Shown here: positions 16,815-27,388 of the stretch, piece by piece
Layout: every line of letters begins with the position of its first letter
Position numbering within the stretch: the first letter of the stretch is position 1
Assembly: GCF_036237315.1 (NCBI RefSeq)
Contig: NZ_CP108356.1
Location: 2,848,501-2,912,500, forward strand
Length of the DNA stretch: 64,000 bases
Source of the DNA: Streptomyces sp. NBC_01351
GTDB lineage: Bacteria > Actinomycetota > Actinomycetes > Streptomycetales > Streptomycetaceae
Reading direction: 5' to 3'
Program-made: the position numbers and the translations under genes
Notes under the pieces: model-generated
Told to the model about the DNA's origin: nothing
What the model saw: only the letters and a program-made list of their open reading frames with translations
Database searches by the model: none

Positions 16815-16853
16815 GGGGGTGTGGCAGACGCCTGGGCGCCTGCCACACCCCCC
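16815..16853. terminator. Strong hairpin between dasA and dasB
   Basis: GGGGGTGTGGCA pairs perfectly with TGCCACACCCCC (12 bp or more) around a 14-nt GC-rich loop. It lies 80 bp after the dasA stop and before dasB on the same transcript. It most likely acts as a partial terminator or as an mRNA-stabilising stem, giving more DasA than DasBC, as is common for binding-protein genes. Confidence 0.65.
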
Positions 16854-16933
16854 GGTGCGTTCACACTGCTGGGTACAGCGGGTCCTGCGGGTACTTCCGG
16901 TGATGCGGGTCCTGCCGGTGCTGCGGGGTGGTG

Positions 16934-18217
16934 TTACTGGTTGATCCGCTTCGCGATCTCGGCGTCCGCGGCCGCGGCCGCCTTCGCGGCGTCCTCACCG
17001 TTCAGGACCTTGGTCATGAACTCCTTGATCGGGTTCGGCTCGGTCTCGACGTTCGCCCAGCCCGCGGTGACCGGGGTGATCTTGCCGTTGGCGCCGGCCA
17101 GGGCCATCGACTCGGCGAAGGAGCCCGGGGCGGTCGCGAAGTTCGCGGCGGCCTGGTTCGGGAGCAGCGCGCCCTTGGTCTCGGCGGCGTACTTGGTCAT
17201 CTGGTCCTTGCCGGCGGCGAGGGCCAGCCACTCCTTGGCGAGCTCCTTGTTCTTGGAGCGCTCGGCCACGGCGAGGTTCGAGCCGCCGAGGAACACGGTG
17301 CCCGGCTTGTCGGCGGTCTTGCCCGGGATCGGGAAGTAGCCGAAGTCGGCCTCCTTGCCCGCGTCCTTCAGGGCCTTCTCCGCTCCGGCGGCCTCCCAGC
17401 CGAGACCGATCCAGGAGGCGACGCCGCCCTTGGGAACGATGTCGGTGGACTGCTGCGGGGTGGCCTCGTCCTTGTCCTTCGGGGCGGTCGAGAAGGACTG
17501 GAGCTTCTTGTAGAAGTCCATCGCGGAGGTGGCCTGCGGGGTGCTCAGCGCGCCCTTCCACTTGCCGCCGTCCTTGACGGCCAGGTCGCCGCCCTCGTCC
17601 CAGACGAAGCCGGCGAGGACGTACCAGCTCTGGCCGGGCAGGTAGATCGGCTGCGAGGCCGGGTCGGCCGCCTTCAGCTTCTCCAGGCCGGCCACCCACT
17701 CGTCGCGGGTCTTCGGCGGGGTGATGCCGGCCTTCGCGAAGGCCTTCTTGTCGTACACGACGACGCGGTTGGCGGCGTACCAGGGAGCGGAGTAGAGCTT
17801 CCCGTCGATCTCGGACGAGGCCGTCATGCCCTTCGCCCAGGCGTCCCCGCCGAGCTTGGCCTTGTCCTTGGTCAGATCGGCGAGGCCGCCCGTGACCGCG
17901 TAGCCGGCGGTCTGGGTGTTGCCGAGCTCAATGACGTCCGGAGGGGTGTTCTCGGAGAGGGCCGTGGTGACCTTCTCCTGGATGCCCTTCCACTTCTGCT
18001 CCTCGACCTTGACCGTGACACCGGGGTGCTTGGCCGCGAACTCCTTGTTGACCTCGTCGAGCCAGGCCTTCGGCGCGGAACCGTCCATCAGCCAGACGGT
18101 TATCTCCTTGGCGCCACCCGCGTCGGTCTTCGACTTGTCGTCGCTGCCGTTGCCGCACGCCGCGACTCCGACCATCATGCCCGCGACACTGACCGCCGCG
18201 ATGAGCTTGCGCTTCAC
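16934..18217 (-). CDS. dasA: DasA, chitobiose-binding lipoprotein of the ABC transporter
   Basis: A 427-residue solute-binding protein (SBP_bac_1). The signal peptide begins MKRKLIAAVSV and ends with the lipobox VAAC, so Cys21 would be lipid-modified and hold the protein on the outside of the membrane. The LWMDGS-like start, DVIELGNTQTAGY and WYVLAGFVWDEGG segments fit sugar-binding clusters. It captures chitobiose and GlcNAc oligomers for DasBC and is linked to development in Streptomyces. The GTG start at 18217 follows GAGGAGGG. Two dre sites lie about 95-135 bp upstream. Confidence 0.93.
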   Translation of the reverse strand: MKRKLIAAVSVAGMMVGVAACGNGSDDKSKTDAGGAKEITVWLMDGSAPKAWLDEVNKEFAAKHPGVTVKVEEQKWKGIQEKVTTALSENTPPDVIELGNTQTAGYAVTGGLADLTKDKAKLGGDAWAKGMTASSEIDGKLYSAPWYAANRVVVYDKKAFAKAGITPPKTRDEWVAGLEKLKAADPASQPIYLPGQSWYVLAGFVWDEGGDLAVKDGGKWKGALSTPQATSAMDFYKKLQSFSTAPKDKDEATPQQSTDIVPKGGVASWIGLGWEAAGAEKALKDAGKEADFGYFPIPGKTADKPGTVFLGGSNLAVAERSKNKELAKEWLALAAGKDQMTKYAAETKGALLPNQAAANFATAPGSFAESMALAGANGKITPVTAGWANVETEPNPIKEFMTKVLNGEDAAKAAAAADAEIAKRINQ

Positions 18218-18311
18218 GCCACCCTCCTCAGGGATGCTGCCTGCAACTTCCCTCGCCCGCCGCGGTGACGTACGTACCGAGTACTGCCCGTGGGGCCGGG
18301 ATCTGATCCAT

Positions 18312-18327
18312 ATTGGTGTAGACCAGT
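18312..18327. promoter_or_regulatory. dre 1 upstream of dasA
   Basis: ATTGGTGTAGACCAGT agrees with the dre consensus at all but one core position. It lies 95 bp upstream of dasA and in the dasA-dasR intergenic region, where DasR is known to act. Confidence 0.85.
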
Positions 18328-18335
18328 AGCTGGAG

Positions 18336-18351
18336 CTTGGCCTAGACCTTT
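18336..18351. promoter_or_regulatory. dre 2 upstream of dasA
   Basis: CTTGGCCTAGACCTTT is a weaker dre, 24 bp centre-to-centre from dre 1. Two neighbouring dre sites in this promoter fit cooperative DasR binding. Confidence 0.65.
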
Positions 18352-18450
18352 AGGGGTGTCAAGGGTCTAATGAGCGGGTGTCCGGGTCCGTTATCGGACC
18401 GACACCTGGGGGGAGAGAAGGCCTGTCCTCCCATACGTGTCACGATGTGA

Positions 18451-19275
<825 letters not shown>

Positions 19276-19395
19276 CCGATCACCGGCCGCCGAGCGGTCA
19301 CCCCATACCGTTATGCGGACGGGTCTTACGTTCACCGGGCAATCCCCCGTAGATTCCCTGCGCTTACGCAGATGATCGACGAGGGGACGAGAGTC

Positions 19396-21618
19396 ATGTC
19401 TGAACCGGAAGTAAACGGAACGACACGGGACAAGGCGAGTCCGGGCACCGCGCCGGGCTCGCCCTCTCCGAAGTCCATTGCCGCATGGGTACTCGTCGCA
19501 CTCATCGGCGCCATCGCCTGGGGCGTGCTCGCCCTCTCCCGCGGCGAGGAGATTTCCGCCGCCTGGCTGCTCGCCGCCGCGGTCGGCTCGTACGCCATCG
19601 GCTACCGCTTCTACTCCCGCTTCATCGCCCACCGCGTGCTGAAGGTGGACACCACCCGGGCCACCCCCGCCGAACGCCTTGACAACGGTGTCGACTACCA
19701 CCCCACCGACCGTCGGGTGCTCTTCGGCCACCACTTCGCCGCCGTCGCCGGCGCCGGCCCGCTCGTCGGGCCCGTGCTCGCCGCGCAGATGGGCTACCTG
19801 CCGGGCACCATCTGGATCGTCGTGGGCGTCATCTTCGCCGGCGCCGTCCAGGACATGGTCACGCTGTTCTTCTCCACCCGGCGCGACGGCCGCTCGCTCG
19901 GCCAGATGGCCCGGGACGAGATCGGCCCGGTCGGCGGAGTCGCCGCCCTGGTCGCCGTGTTCACCATCATGATCATCCTGCTGGCGGTGCTCGGCCTGGT
20001 CATCGTGAACGCCCTGGCGCACTCCCCGTGGGGCGTCTTCTCCATCGGCATGACCATCCCGATCGCCCTCTTCATGGGCTTCTACCTGCGCGTGCTGCGG
20101 CCGGGCCGGGTCACCGAGGTCTCCGCCATCGGCGTCGCGCTGCTGCTGCTCGCCATCGTCGCGGGCGGCTGGGTCGCCGAGTCCTCCCTCGCCCCCACCT
20201 TCACGCTGGAGAAGGAGACGCTGGTCCTCTGGATGATCGGGTACGGCTTCTTCGCCTCGGTGCTGCCGGTGTGGATGCTGCTCGCGCCCCGCGACTACCT
20301 CTCCACCTTCATGAAGATCGGCACCATCGCGCTGATGGCCCTGGGCGTGGTCATCGCCATGCCGACCCTGAAGATGCCCGCGGTCACCGACTTCGCGACC
20401 CGCGGCGACGGCCCGGTCTTCGCCGGCTCGATGTTCCCCTTCGTCTTCATCACCATCGCGTGCGGGGCCCTGTCCGGCTTCCACTCACTGGTCTCCTCGG
20501 GCACCACCCCGAAGATGATCCAGAAGGAGACGCAGGTCCGGGTCATCGGCTACGGCGCGATGCTCACCGAGTCCTTCGTCGCCGTCATGGCGATGATCGC
20601 GGCCACCATCATCGATCCCGGTCTGTTCTTCGCGGTGAACTCCCCCGGCGGCGTCATCGGCACCACGGTCGAGAGCGCCTCGCAGGTGGTGACCAACTTC
20701 GGCTTCGCCATCAGCCCGGACGCCCTCGCGCAGGCCGCGAAGGACGTCGAGGAGGCGAGCCTGCTCTCCCGTACCGGTGGCGCGCCGACCTTCGCACTCG
20801 GAATGGCGGAGATCTTCTCGGCCGTGATCGGCGGCACCGGAATGAAGGCGTTCTGGTACCACTTCGCCATCATGTTCGAGGCGTTGTTCATCCTGACGAC
20901 CGTGGACGCGGGCACCCGCGTGGGACGGTTCATGCTCCAGGACACCCTCGGCAACGTGCACAAGTCCTTCAAGAACGTCAGCTGGAAGCCCGGCGTGTGG
21001 CTGGCGAGCGCCGTCGTCGTCGGCGGCTGGGGCTACTTCCTGTGGGTCGGCATCAAGGACCCGCTGGGCGGCATCAACCAGCTCTTCCCGCTGTTCGGCA
21101 TCGCGAACCAGCTCCTCGCCGCCGTCGCCCTGGCCGTCTGCACCACCCTGCTGGTCAAGTCCGGGCGGCTCAAGTGGGCCTGGGTGACGGGTGTTCCGCT
21201 GGCGTGGGACGTGGCCGTGACGCTCACCGCGAGCTACCAGAAGGTCTTCTCGGACGACGTGAAGGTCGGCTTCTTCGCGCAGCGCGACAAATACCAGGGC
21301 GGGATCGACGCGGGCAAGGTGCTGCCGCCCGCCAAGAACATGGACGACATGCACACCGTCGTCACCAACGCCACGGTGGACGGCGTGCTGTCGGCGCTGT
21401 TCGCGGTGCTGATCATCATCGTGCTCGCCGACGCGGCCCGGACCTGTTTCAAGGCCATCGCCCACCCGGAGTCGGTGCGGCTCTCCGAGGTCCCGTGGAC
21501 CGAGTCGAAGATCGTCGCCCCGGCCGGGCTGATCCCGACCGCGGCCGAGCGGGCCGAGCTCGCCGCGGCCGGCCTGGACTCGGGCGGCGGACGGGTCAAG
21601 GAACCGGCGGCGTCATGA
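19396..21618 (+). CDS. cstA: CstA-family carbon-starvation protein / pyruvate transporter
   Basis: A 740-residue polytopic protein with about 16-18 hydrophobic segments. The FGHHFAAVAGAGPLVGP and GYLPGTIWI motifs near residues 110-145 and the C-terminal GMKAFWYHF and FPLFGIANQLLA motifs are diagnostic of the CstA/BtsT family, which import pyruvate or peptides during carbon starvation. It is co-transcribed with a small YbdD-type protein that overlaps its stop. ATG 19396 has a GAGGGGACGAG site upstream. It is downstream of dasR, but I see no dre in front of it. Confidence 0.92.
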   Translation: MSEPEVNGTTRDKASPGTAPGSPSPKSIAAWVLVALIGAIAWGVLALSRGEEISAAWLLAAAVGSYAIGYRFYSRFIAHRVLKVDTTRATPAERLDNGVDYHPTDRRVLFGHHFAAVAGAGPLVGPVLAAQMGYLPGTIWIVVGVIFAGAVQDMVTLFFSTRRDGRSLGQMARDEIGPVGGVAALVAVFTIMIILLAVLGLVIVNALAHSPWGVFSIGMTIPIALFMGFYLRVLRPGRVTEVSAIGVALLLLAIVAGGWVAESSLAPTFTLEKETLVLWMIGYGFFASVLPVWMLLAPRDYLSTFMKIGTIALMALGVVIAMPTLKMPAVTDFATRGDGPVFAGSMFPFVFITIACGALSGFHSLVSSGTTPKMIQKETQVRVIGYGAMLTESFVAVMAMIAATIIDPGLFFAVNSPGGVIGTTVESASQVVTNFGFAISPDALAQAAKDVEEASLLSRTGGAPTFALGMAEIFSAVIGGTGMKAFWYHFAIMFEALFILTTVDAGTRVGRFMLQDTLGNVHKSFKNVSWKPGVWLASAVVVGGWGYFLWVGIKDPLGGINQLFPLFGIANQLLAAVALAVCTTLLVKSGRLKWAWVTGVPLAWDVAVTLTASYQKVFSDDVKVGFFAQRDKYQGGIDAGKVLPPAKNMDDMHTVVTNATVDGVLSALFAVLIIIVLADAARTCFKAIAHPESVRLSEVPWTESKIVAPAGLIPTAAERAELAAAGLDSGGGRVKEPAAS

Positions 21619-21812
21619 GCGGGGTCCGCCGGGCGCTGGCCCGCGCCCGGTTCTTCGTACGGGAGTTCTCGGGCGAGGCGGCGTACGACCGGTACGTCGC
21701 CCACGCCCGCTCCCACGACCCGGACGCCGAGGTCCTGACCCGGCGCGCCTTCGAACGCGCCCGCACGGACGCCCGCGAGGCGGACCCCCGCGAGGGCTTC
21801 CGCTGCTGCTGA
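21615..21812 (+). CDS. YbdD/YjiX-family small protein, partner of CstA
   Basis: A 65-residue basic protein whose ATG overlaps the cstA stop (ATGA). It has the family's GEAAYDRYVAHAR and AEVLTRRAFERAR segments and a Cys-Cys C-terminus. In enterobacteria the homologue (YjiX/YbdD) is always beside the CstA/BtsT transporter and is needed for transport. No membrane segment is seen. Confidence 0.88.
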   Translation: MSGVRRALARARFFVREFSGEAAYDRYVAHARSHDPDAEVLTRRAFERARTDAREADPREGFRCC

Positions 21813-21880
21813 GCCCCGCTGCCGCCACCGGCCCTCACCGGCCCTCACCGGCTCCGACCGGCTCCCACCGGCTCCGGAGG

Positions 21881-21911
21881 AAGGCCCCGCCGCACCCCGC
21901 GGCGGGGCCTT
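21881..21911. terminator. Hairpin terminator after the cstA operon
   Basis: AAGGCCCCGCCGC and its perfect complement (13 bp) surround an ACCCC loop. It is preceded by imperfect direct repeats of CC(C/T)CACCGG (21829-21875) and followed by the acetyltransferase gene. Confidence 0.8.
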
Positions 21912-21939
21912 CCCGCACCCGTCGCACACACTGGGTGCC

Positions 21940-22434
21940 ATGGACATCGTGATCAGGGCGGCGCTGCCCGCCGAATACGAACAGCTCGGCGAGATCACCG
22001 CGCAGGCGTACCTGGGCGACGGGCTCCTCGGCTCCGGCGAGGCGTTCTACGTGGCCGTCCTGCGGGACGTCGCCGGGCGGGCCGCCGACGCCGAGGTGCT
22101 CGTGGCCGTCGACGAGAGCGGTTTGCTCGGCGGCGTGGCCTTCGCCCCGCCCGGCAGCCCGCTGGCCGACGTCGCCGGGCCCGGCGAGGCGGAGTTCCGG
22201 ATGCTGGCCGTCTCCAGCGAGGCACGCGGACGCGGCGCCGGCGAGGCCCTGGTGCGCGCCTGCATGGCCCGCGCCCGGGAGTTGGAGGGCGTCACGCACC
22301 TGGTGCTCTCGACCCAGCGCGGGATGACCGGCGCCCAGCGGATCTACGACCGGCTCGGCTTCGTCCGCACGCCCGAGCGGGACTGGGCGCCGGTCCCGGG
22401 CCTGACCCTGCTCACCTACCGCCTGGAGCTGTAG
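21940..22434 (+). CDS. GNAT-family N-acetyltransferase
   Basis: A 164-residue GNAT protein. The acetyl-CoA loop is SSEARGRGAGEALVRA (about residues 88-103), followed by the beta-bulge strand THLVLSTQ and the YDRLGFVRTPERDW C-terminal motif. The substrate is unknown. It stands between the cstA terminator and the NrdR boxes/riboswitch of the nrd operon; there is no sign that it is cotranscribed with either. Confidence 0.87.
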   Translation: MDIVIRAALPAEYEQLGEITAQAYLGDGLLGSGEAFYVAVLRDVAGRAADAEVLVAVDESGLLGGVAFAPPGSPLADVAGPGEAEFRMLAVSSEARGRGAGEALVRACMARARELEGVTHLVLSTQRGMTGAQRIYDRLGFVRTPERDWAPVPGLTLLTYRLEL

Positions 22435-22457
22435 CGGGGTGTCGTGCCACACACCGA

Positions 22458-22502
22458 CACAACATGTGGGGGGTCGCGCAGCAGCGGCCCCCCACATGTA
22501 TG
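22458..22502 (+). promoter_or_regulatory. Two NrdR-box-like sites over the nrdABS promoter
   Basis: Two ACATGT-centred sites (22462-22467 and 22494-22499) are embedded in perfect 12-bp inverted arms (22462-22473 and 22488-22499). Their centres are exactly 32 bp apart, the helical spacing typical of paired NrdR boxes, and the first reads ACACAACATGTGG, close to the consensus acaCwAtATaTwGtgt. A TATGCT -10-like hexamer (22498-22503) overlaps the second. NrdR represses ribonucleotide reductase genes when dATP is abundant. Confidence 0.6.
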
Positions 22503-22503
22503 C

Positions 22504-22620
22504 TCATGCCTGCTGTCGCCGCAGGGGAATCCGGTGTGAATCCGGAACTGTCCCGCAACGGTATGAAAAGTCCGAGGACCTGCCGACAGCGCGCCCGGGT
22601 CGACCGAACCGGGTGCCGAT
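22504..22620 (+). promoter_or_regulatory. Cobalamin (B12) riboswitch controlling nrdABS
   Basis: The aptamer core is clear: CAGGGGAATCCGGTGTGAAT followed by CCGGAACTGTCCCGCAAC, then the B12-box-like GAGGACCTGCCGACAG at about 22573-22588. These match conserved elements of cobalamin riboswitches. About 120 bp of GC-rich expression platform separate it from the nrdA GTG. Coenzyme B12 is known to shut off the class Ia reductase in Streptomyces through such an element, because the B12-dependent class II enzyme then supplies dNTPs. Confidence 0.92.
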
Positions 22621-22742
22621 TCGTCCGGGCCTCGCGGTTGGGCCGGTGGACGCCATGCGGTGTACGCGTTCCTGGCACGCCCGCATGCGCCTCCCCGTGC
22701 CCGCCCGCCGTCGACCGGGCCGAGCGAGGGAGAGCTCCCGCC

Positions 22743-25118
22743 GTGACCATCGCGCCTTCCGCACCGCGCGCCGAGTCCGTTTCTGGCGACAACACCGAGG
22801 GCCCGGGGGCCACGCTGCTGCGTACCCTCACCGAACTGACGGCGGACCTCCCCGACACCGACCCCGGCCGGGTCGCAGCCGCCGCGCTGCGCGGCCGTAG
22901 CGCCGCCGCCGACGACGCCGAACTGCGCGGCCTGGCCACCGAGGCCGCCGCGGGCCTGATCTCCGAGGACCCCGCGTACTCCCGGCTCGCCGCCCGGCTG
23001 CTGACGCTGGCCGTCCGCGACGAGGCCGCCGGCCAGGGCTCCACCTCCTTCTCCTCCTCCGTCGCGGTCGGCCACCGCGAGGGGCTGATCGCCGACCGCA
23101 CGGCCGAGTTCGTGACGACCCACGCGGCCCGCCTGGACTCGCTCGTCGAGCACACCCTCGCGGAGGGCGCGGACGACCGCTTCGGCTTCTTCGGCCTGCG
23201 CACCCTGCACAGCCGCTACCTGCTGCGCCACCCGATCACCCGCCAGGTCATCGAGACCCCGCAGTACTTCATGCTGCGCGTGGCCTGCGGCCTCGCCGCG
23301 GACGAGAGCGTCCAGGCCGTCGAGGAAGTGGCCTCGCTGTACCGGCTGATGAGCCGCCTCGACTACCTGCCCTCCTCCCCCACCCTCTTCAACTCCGGCA
23401 CCCGGCACCCGCAGATGTCCTCCTGCTACCTGCTGGACTCCCCGCTGGACGAGCTCGACTCGATCTACGACCGCTACCACCAGGTCGCGCGGCTCTCCAA
23501 GCACGCGGGCGGCATCGGCCTCTCGTACTCCCGCATCCGCGCCCGCGGTTCGCTGATCCGCGGCACCAACGGCCACTCCAACGGCATCGTCCCGTTCCTG
23601 AAGACGCTGGACGCCTCCGTCGCCGCCGTGAACCAGGGCGGCCGCCGCAAGGGTGCCGCCGCCGTCTACCTGGAGACCTGGCACGCGGACATCGAGGAGT
23701 TCCTGGAACTCCGCGACAACACCGGTGAGGACCAGCGCCGTACGCACAACCTGAACCTCGCCCACTGGGTGCCGGACGAGTTCATGCGCCGCGTGAACGC
23801 CGACGCCGACTGGTCGCTGTTCTCCCCGGCCGACGTCCCCGAGCTCGTCGACCTGTGGGGCGACGAGTTCGACGCCGCCTACCGCAAGGCCGAGGCGGCC
23901 GGCCTGGCCCGCAAGACCATGCCCGCCCGCGACCTGTACGGCCGGATGATGCGCACCCTCGCGCAGACCGGCCAGGGCTGGATGACCTTCAAGGACGCCT
24001 CCAACCGCACGGCGAACCAGACCGCCGAGCCGGGCACCGTCGTCCACTCCTCGAACCTCTGCACCGAGATCATCGAGGTCACCAACGACGGCGAGACGGC
24101 CGTCTGCAACCTCGGCTCCGTCAACCTCGGCGCGTTCGTCGTGGACGGCGGCATCGACTGGGAGCGGATCGACGAGACCGTCCGCACCGCCGTCACCTTC
24201 CTCGACCGCGTGGTGGACATCAACTTCTACCCGACCGAGCAGGCGGGCCGCTCCAACGCCCGCTGGCGCCCGGTCGGCCTGGGCGCGATGGGCCTCCAGG
24301 ACGTCTTCTTCAAGCTGAAGCTGCCCTTCGACTCCCCCGAGGCGAAGGCCCTGTCCACCAAGCTCTCCGAGCGCATCATGCTCGCCGCCTACGAGGCCTC
24401 CTGCGACCTCGCCGAGCGCAGCGGCCCGCTGCCGGCCTGGGAGCAGACCCGCACCGCGCGCGGCGTCCTGCACCCGGACCACTACGAGGTCGAGCTGAAC
24501 TGGCCGGAGCGCTGGGAGGCGCTGCGCGCCCGCGTCGCGAAGACCGGCATGCGCAACTCGCTGCTCCTCGCCATCGCCCCGACGGCCACGATCGCCTCGA
24601 TCGCCGGCGTGTACGAGTGCATCGAGCCGCAGGTCTCCAACCTCTTCAAGCGCGAGACGCTCAGCGGCGAGTTCCTCCAGGTCAACGCCTACCTGGTGGA
24701 CGAGCTCAAGAAGCTCGGCGTGTGGGACGCCCAGACCCGCGAGGCCCTGCGCGACGCCTCCGGCTCGGTCCAGGGCTTCGGCTGGATCCCGGCCGAGGTC
24801 CGCGACCTGTACCGCACGGCGTGGGAGATCCCGCAGCGCGGCCTGATCGACATGGCCGCGGCGCGCACCCCGTTCCTCGACCAGTCGCAGTCCCTGAACC
24901 TGTTCCTGGAGACGCCCACCATCGGCAAGCTCAGCTCGATGTACGCGTACGCCTGGAAGCAGGGCCTGAAGACCACGTACTACCTGCGCTCGCGCCCGGC
25001 GACGAAGATCGCCCGCGCAGCCCAGGCCGCCACCCCGGTGGCGCTCCCGCAGGCCGTCGACGCCGACGCACTGGCCTGCTCCCTTGAGAACCCCGAGTCC
25101 TGCGAGGCCTGCCAGTAA
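22743..25118 (+). CDS. nrdA: Class Ia ribonucleoside-diphosphate reductase, large subunit NrdA
   Basis: A 791-residue catalytic subunit. The conserved NLCTEI segment (about residues 437-442) holds a redox-active cysteine, PTLFNSGTRHPQMSSCYLL supplies its partner, the IAPTATIASIAG motif is near 610-625, and the C-terminal CEAC tail relays electrons from thioredoxin. It reduces ribonucleotides to deoxyribonucleotides together with NrdB. The frame is open upstream through the riboswitch, so the GTG at 22743 after GAGGGAGAG is the start. Its stop overlaps the nrdB start by one base. Confidence 0.93.
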   Translation: MTIAPSAPRAESVSGDNTEGPGATLLRTLTELTADLPDTDPGRVAAAALRGRSAAADDAELRGLATEAAAGLISEDPAYSRLAARLLTLAVRDEAAGQGSTSFSSSVAVGHREGLIADRTAEFVTTHAARLDSLVEHTLAEGADDRFGFFGLRTLHSRYLLRHPITRQVIETPQYFMLRVACGLAADESVQAVEEVASLYRLMSRLDYLPSSPTLFNSGTRHPQMSSCYLLDSPLDELDSIYDRYHQVARLSKHAGGIGLSYSRIRARGSLIRGTNGHSNGIVPFLKTLDASVAAVNQGGRRKGAAAVYLETWHADIEEFLELRDNTGEDQRRTHNLNLAHWVPDEFMRRVNADADWSLFSPADVPELVDLWGDEFDAAYRKAEAAGLARKTMPARDLYGRMMRTLAQTGQGWMTFKDASNRTANQTAEPGTVVHSSNLCTEIIEVTNDGETAVCNLGSVNLGAFVVDGGIDWERIDETVRTAVTFLDRVVDINFYPTEQAGRSNARWRPVGLGAMGLQDVFFKLKLPFDSPEAKALSTKLSERIMLAAYEASCDLAERSGPLPAWEQTRTARGVLHPDHYEVELNWPERWEALRARVAKTGMRNSLLLAIAPTATIASIAGVYECIEPQVSNLFKRETLSGEFLQVNAYLVDELKKLGVWDAQTREALRDASGSVQGFGWIPAEVRDLYRTAWEIPQRGLIDMAAARTPFLDQSQSLNLFLETPTIGKLSSMYAYAWKQGLKTTYYLRSRPATKIARAAQAATPVALPQAVDADALACSLENPESCEACQ

Positions 25119-26137
25119 TGAGCACCACCAAGTCCGACAAGAACCTCCTGGACCCGGGCTTCGAGCTCACGCTCCGCCCCATGCGCTACCCGGACTTCTA
25201 CGAGCGCTACCGGGACGCGATCAAGAACACCTGGACCGTGGAGGAGGTCGACCTCCACTCGGACGTCGCCGACCTCGCGAAGCTGACGCCGGCCGAGCAG
25301 CACATGATCGGCCGTCTGGTCGCGTTCTTCGCGACGGGCGACTCGATCGTCTCGAACAACCTGGTGCTCACCCTCTACAAGCACATCAACTCCCCGGAAG
25401 CGCGCCTGTACCTGTCGCGCCAGCTGTTCGAGGAGGCCGTGCACGTCCAGTTCTACCTGACGCTGCTCGACACCTACCTGCCCGACCCGGACGACCGCGC
25501 GGCGGCCTTCGACGCGGTCGAGGAGATCCCCTCGATCCGCGAGAAGGCGCAGTTCTGCTTCAAGTGGATGGACTCGGTCGAGAAGATCGACCGCCTGGAG
25601 ACCCAGGCCGACCGCCGCCGCTTCGTGCTGAACCTGATCTGCTTCGCCGCGTGCATCGAGGGCCTCTTCTTCTACGGCGCCTTCGCGTACGTGTACTGGT
25701 TCCGCTCGCGGGGCCTGCTGCACGGCCTGGCGACCGGGACGAACTGGGTCTTCCGTGACGAAACGATGCACATGAACTTCGCGTTCGAGGTCGTGGACAC
25801 GGTCCGCAAGGAGGAGCCCGAGCTCTTCGACGACGCCCTCCAGCAGCAGGTCGTCGACATGCTGAAGGAGGCGGTGGAGGCGGAGCTGCAGTTCGGCCGC
25901 GACCTGTGCGGTGACGGCCTGCCGGGCATGAACACCGAGTCGATGCGCGAGTACCTGGAGTGCGTCGCGGACCAGCGCCTGGTCCGCCTCGGCTTCCCGC
26001 CGGTGTACGGCTCGCAGAACCCGTTCTCCTTCATGGAACTGCAGGGTGTCCAGGAGCTGACGAACTTCTTCGAGCGCCGCCCGTCGGCCTATCAGGTCGC
26101 GGTCGAGGGCACCGTCGACCTGGACGAGGACTTCTGA
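25118..26137 (+). CDS. nrdB: Class Ia ribonucleotide reductase, radical-generating small subunit NrdB
   Basis: A 339-residue ferritin-like protein. Diiron ligands can be placed at Asp75, Glu106 and His109 (EEAVH), with the second set in the later helices (IEGLFFYG and DETMHMNF). The radical tyrosine is expected at Tyr113, four residues after His109 as in E. coli. It generates and holds the tyrosyl radical used by NrdA. The ATG is in a TAATG junction with nrdA, indicating coupled translation. Confidence 0.94.
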   Translation: MSTTKSDKNLLDPGFELTLRPMRYPDFYERYRDAIKNTWTVEEVDLHSDVADLAKLTPAEQHMIGRLVAFFATGDSIVSNNLVLTLYKHINSPEARLYLSRQLFEEAVHVQFYLTLLDTYLPDPDDRAAAFDAVEEIPSIREKAQFCFKWMDSVEKIDRLETQADRRRFVLNLICFAACIEGLFFYGAFAYVYWFRSRGLLHGLATGTNWVFRDETMHMNFAFEVVDTVRKEEPELFDDALQQQVVDMLKEAVEAELQFGRDLCGDGLPGMNTESMREYLECVADQRLVRLGFPPVYGSQNPFSFMELQGVQELTNFFERRPSAYQVAVEGTVDLDEDF

Positions 26138-26165
26138 TCCGGATCGCTTGATAGCGTCCCCGCCC

Positions 26166-26930
<765 letters not shown>

Positions 26931-26977
26931 CAGGTTCGTTCAAGCTCCGGCCCGGGTGGCGGGCGCAGGATCGGCTC

Positions 26978-27388
26978 ATGACACGCACCCCGATGCCGTC
27001 CCGCGTACGGACCGCCTTCGAAGCGGAACTGGCCCGCGCGTACGCCGCCTCCCCCGATACCGGCGCCATGTGGACCGCCCTGGAACGGGCCCACATCCTG
27101 TCCCAGAACTGGGCCTGGCCGCACACCCGCGCGCACTGGCACATGTTCCGCCTGGCCGTGCGCTGCCGGGACCGCAAGGAAATGGCCGGGCAGGTGGTGA
27201 GGATCCTGGTGGCGGGCCCGGGATCACTTGCCGGGCGCGTGCCGCAGGGCAATACGGGGCGCACGCGGGCGGGCCTGCTGACGCCGATGCCCATACCGGA
27301 CGACCTCGTGGCGCTGCTGGGCCGCGCGGAGCTGCCGGTCGGTCCGGCGGTCGCGGAAGGCGCCGTAGAGGGCCGGGCCGGCCAGTAG
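26978..27388 (+). CDS. DUF3703-type protein of unknown function
   Basis: A 136-residue protein whose first 100 residues (FEAELARAYAASPDTGAMWTALERAH and QNWAWPHTRAHWHMFRLAVR) match the small DUF3703 family. The HxxH and Trp/His-rich core suggests a metal- or haem-contacting helical protein, but no function is established. ATG 26978 gives the conserved start. Its last 55 codons overlap a minus-strand small membrane-protein frame. Confidence 0.75.
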   Translation: MTRTPMPSRVRTAFEAELARAYAASPDTGAMWTALERAHILSQNWAWPHTRAHWHMFRLAVRCRDRKEMAGQVVRILVAGPGSLAGRVPQGNTGRTRAGLLTPMPIPDDLVALLGRAELPVGPAVAEGAVEGRAGQ

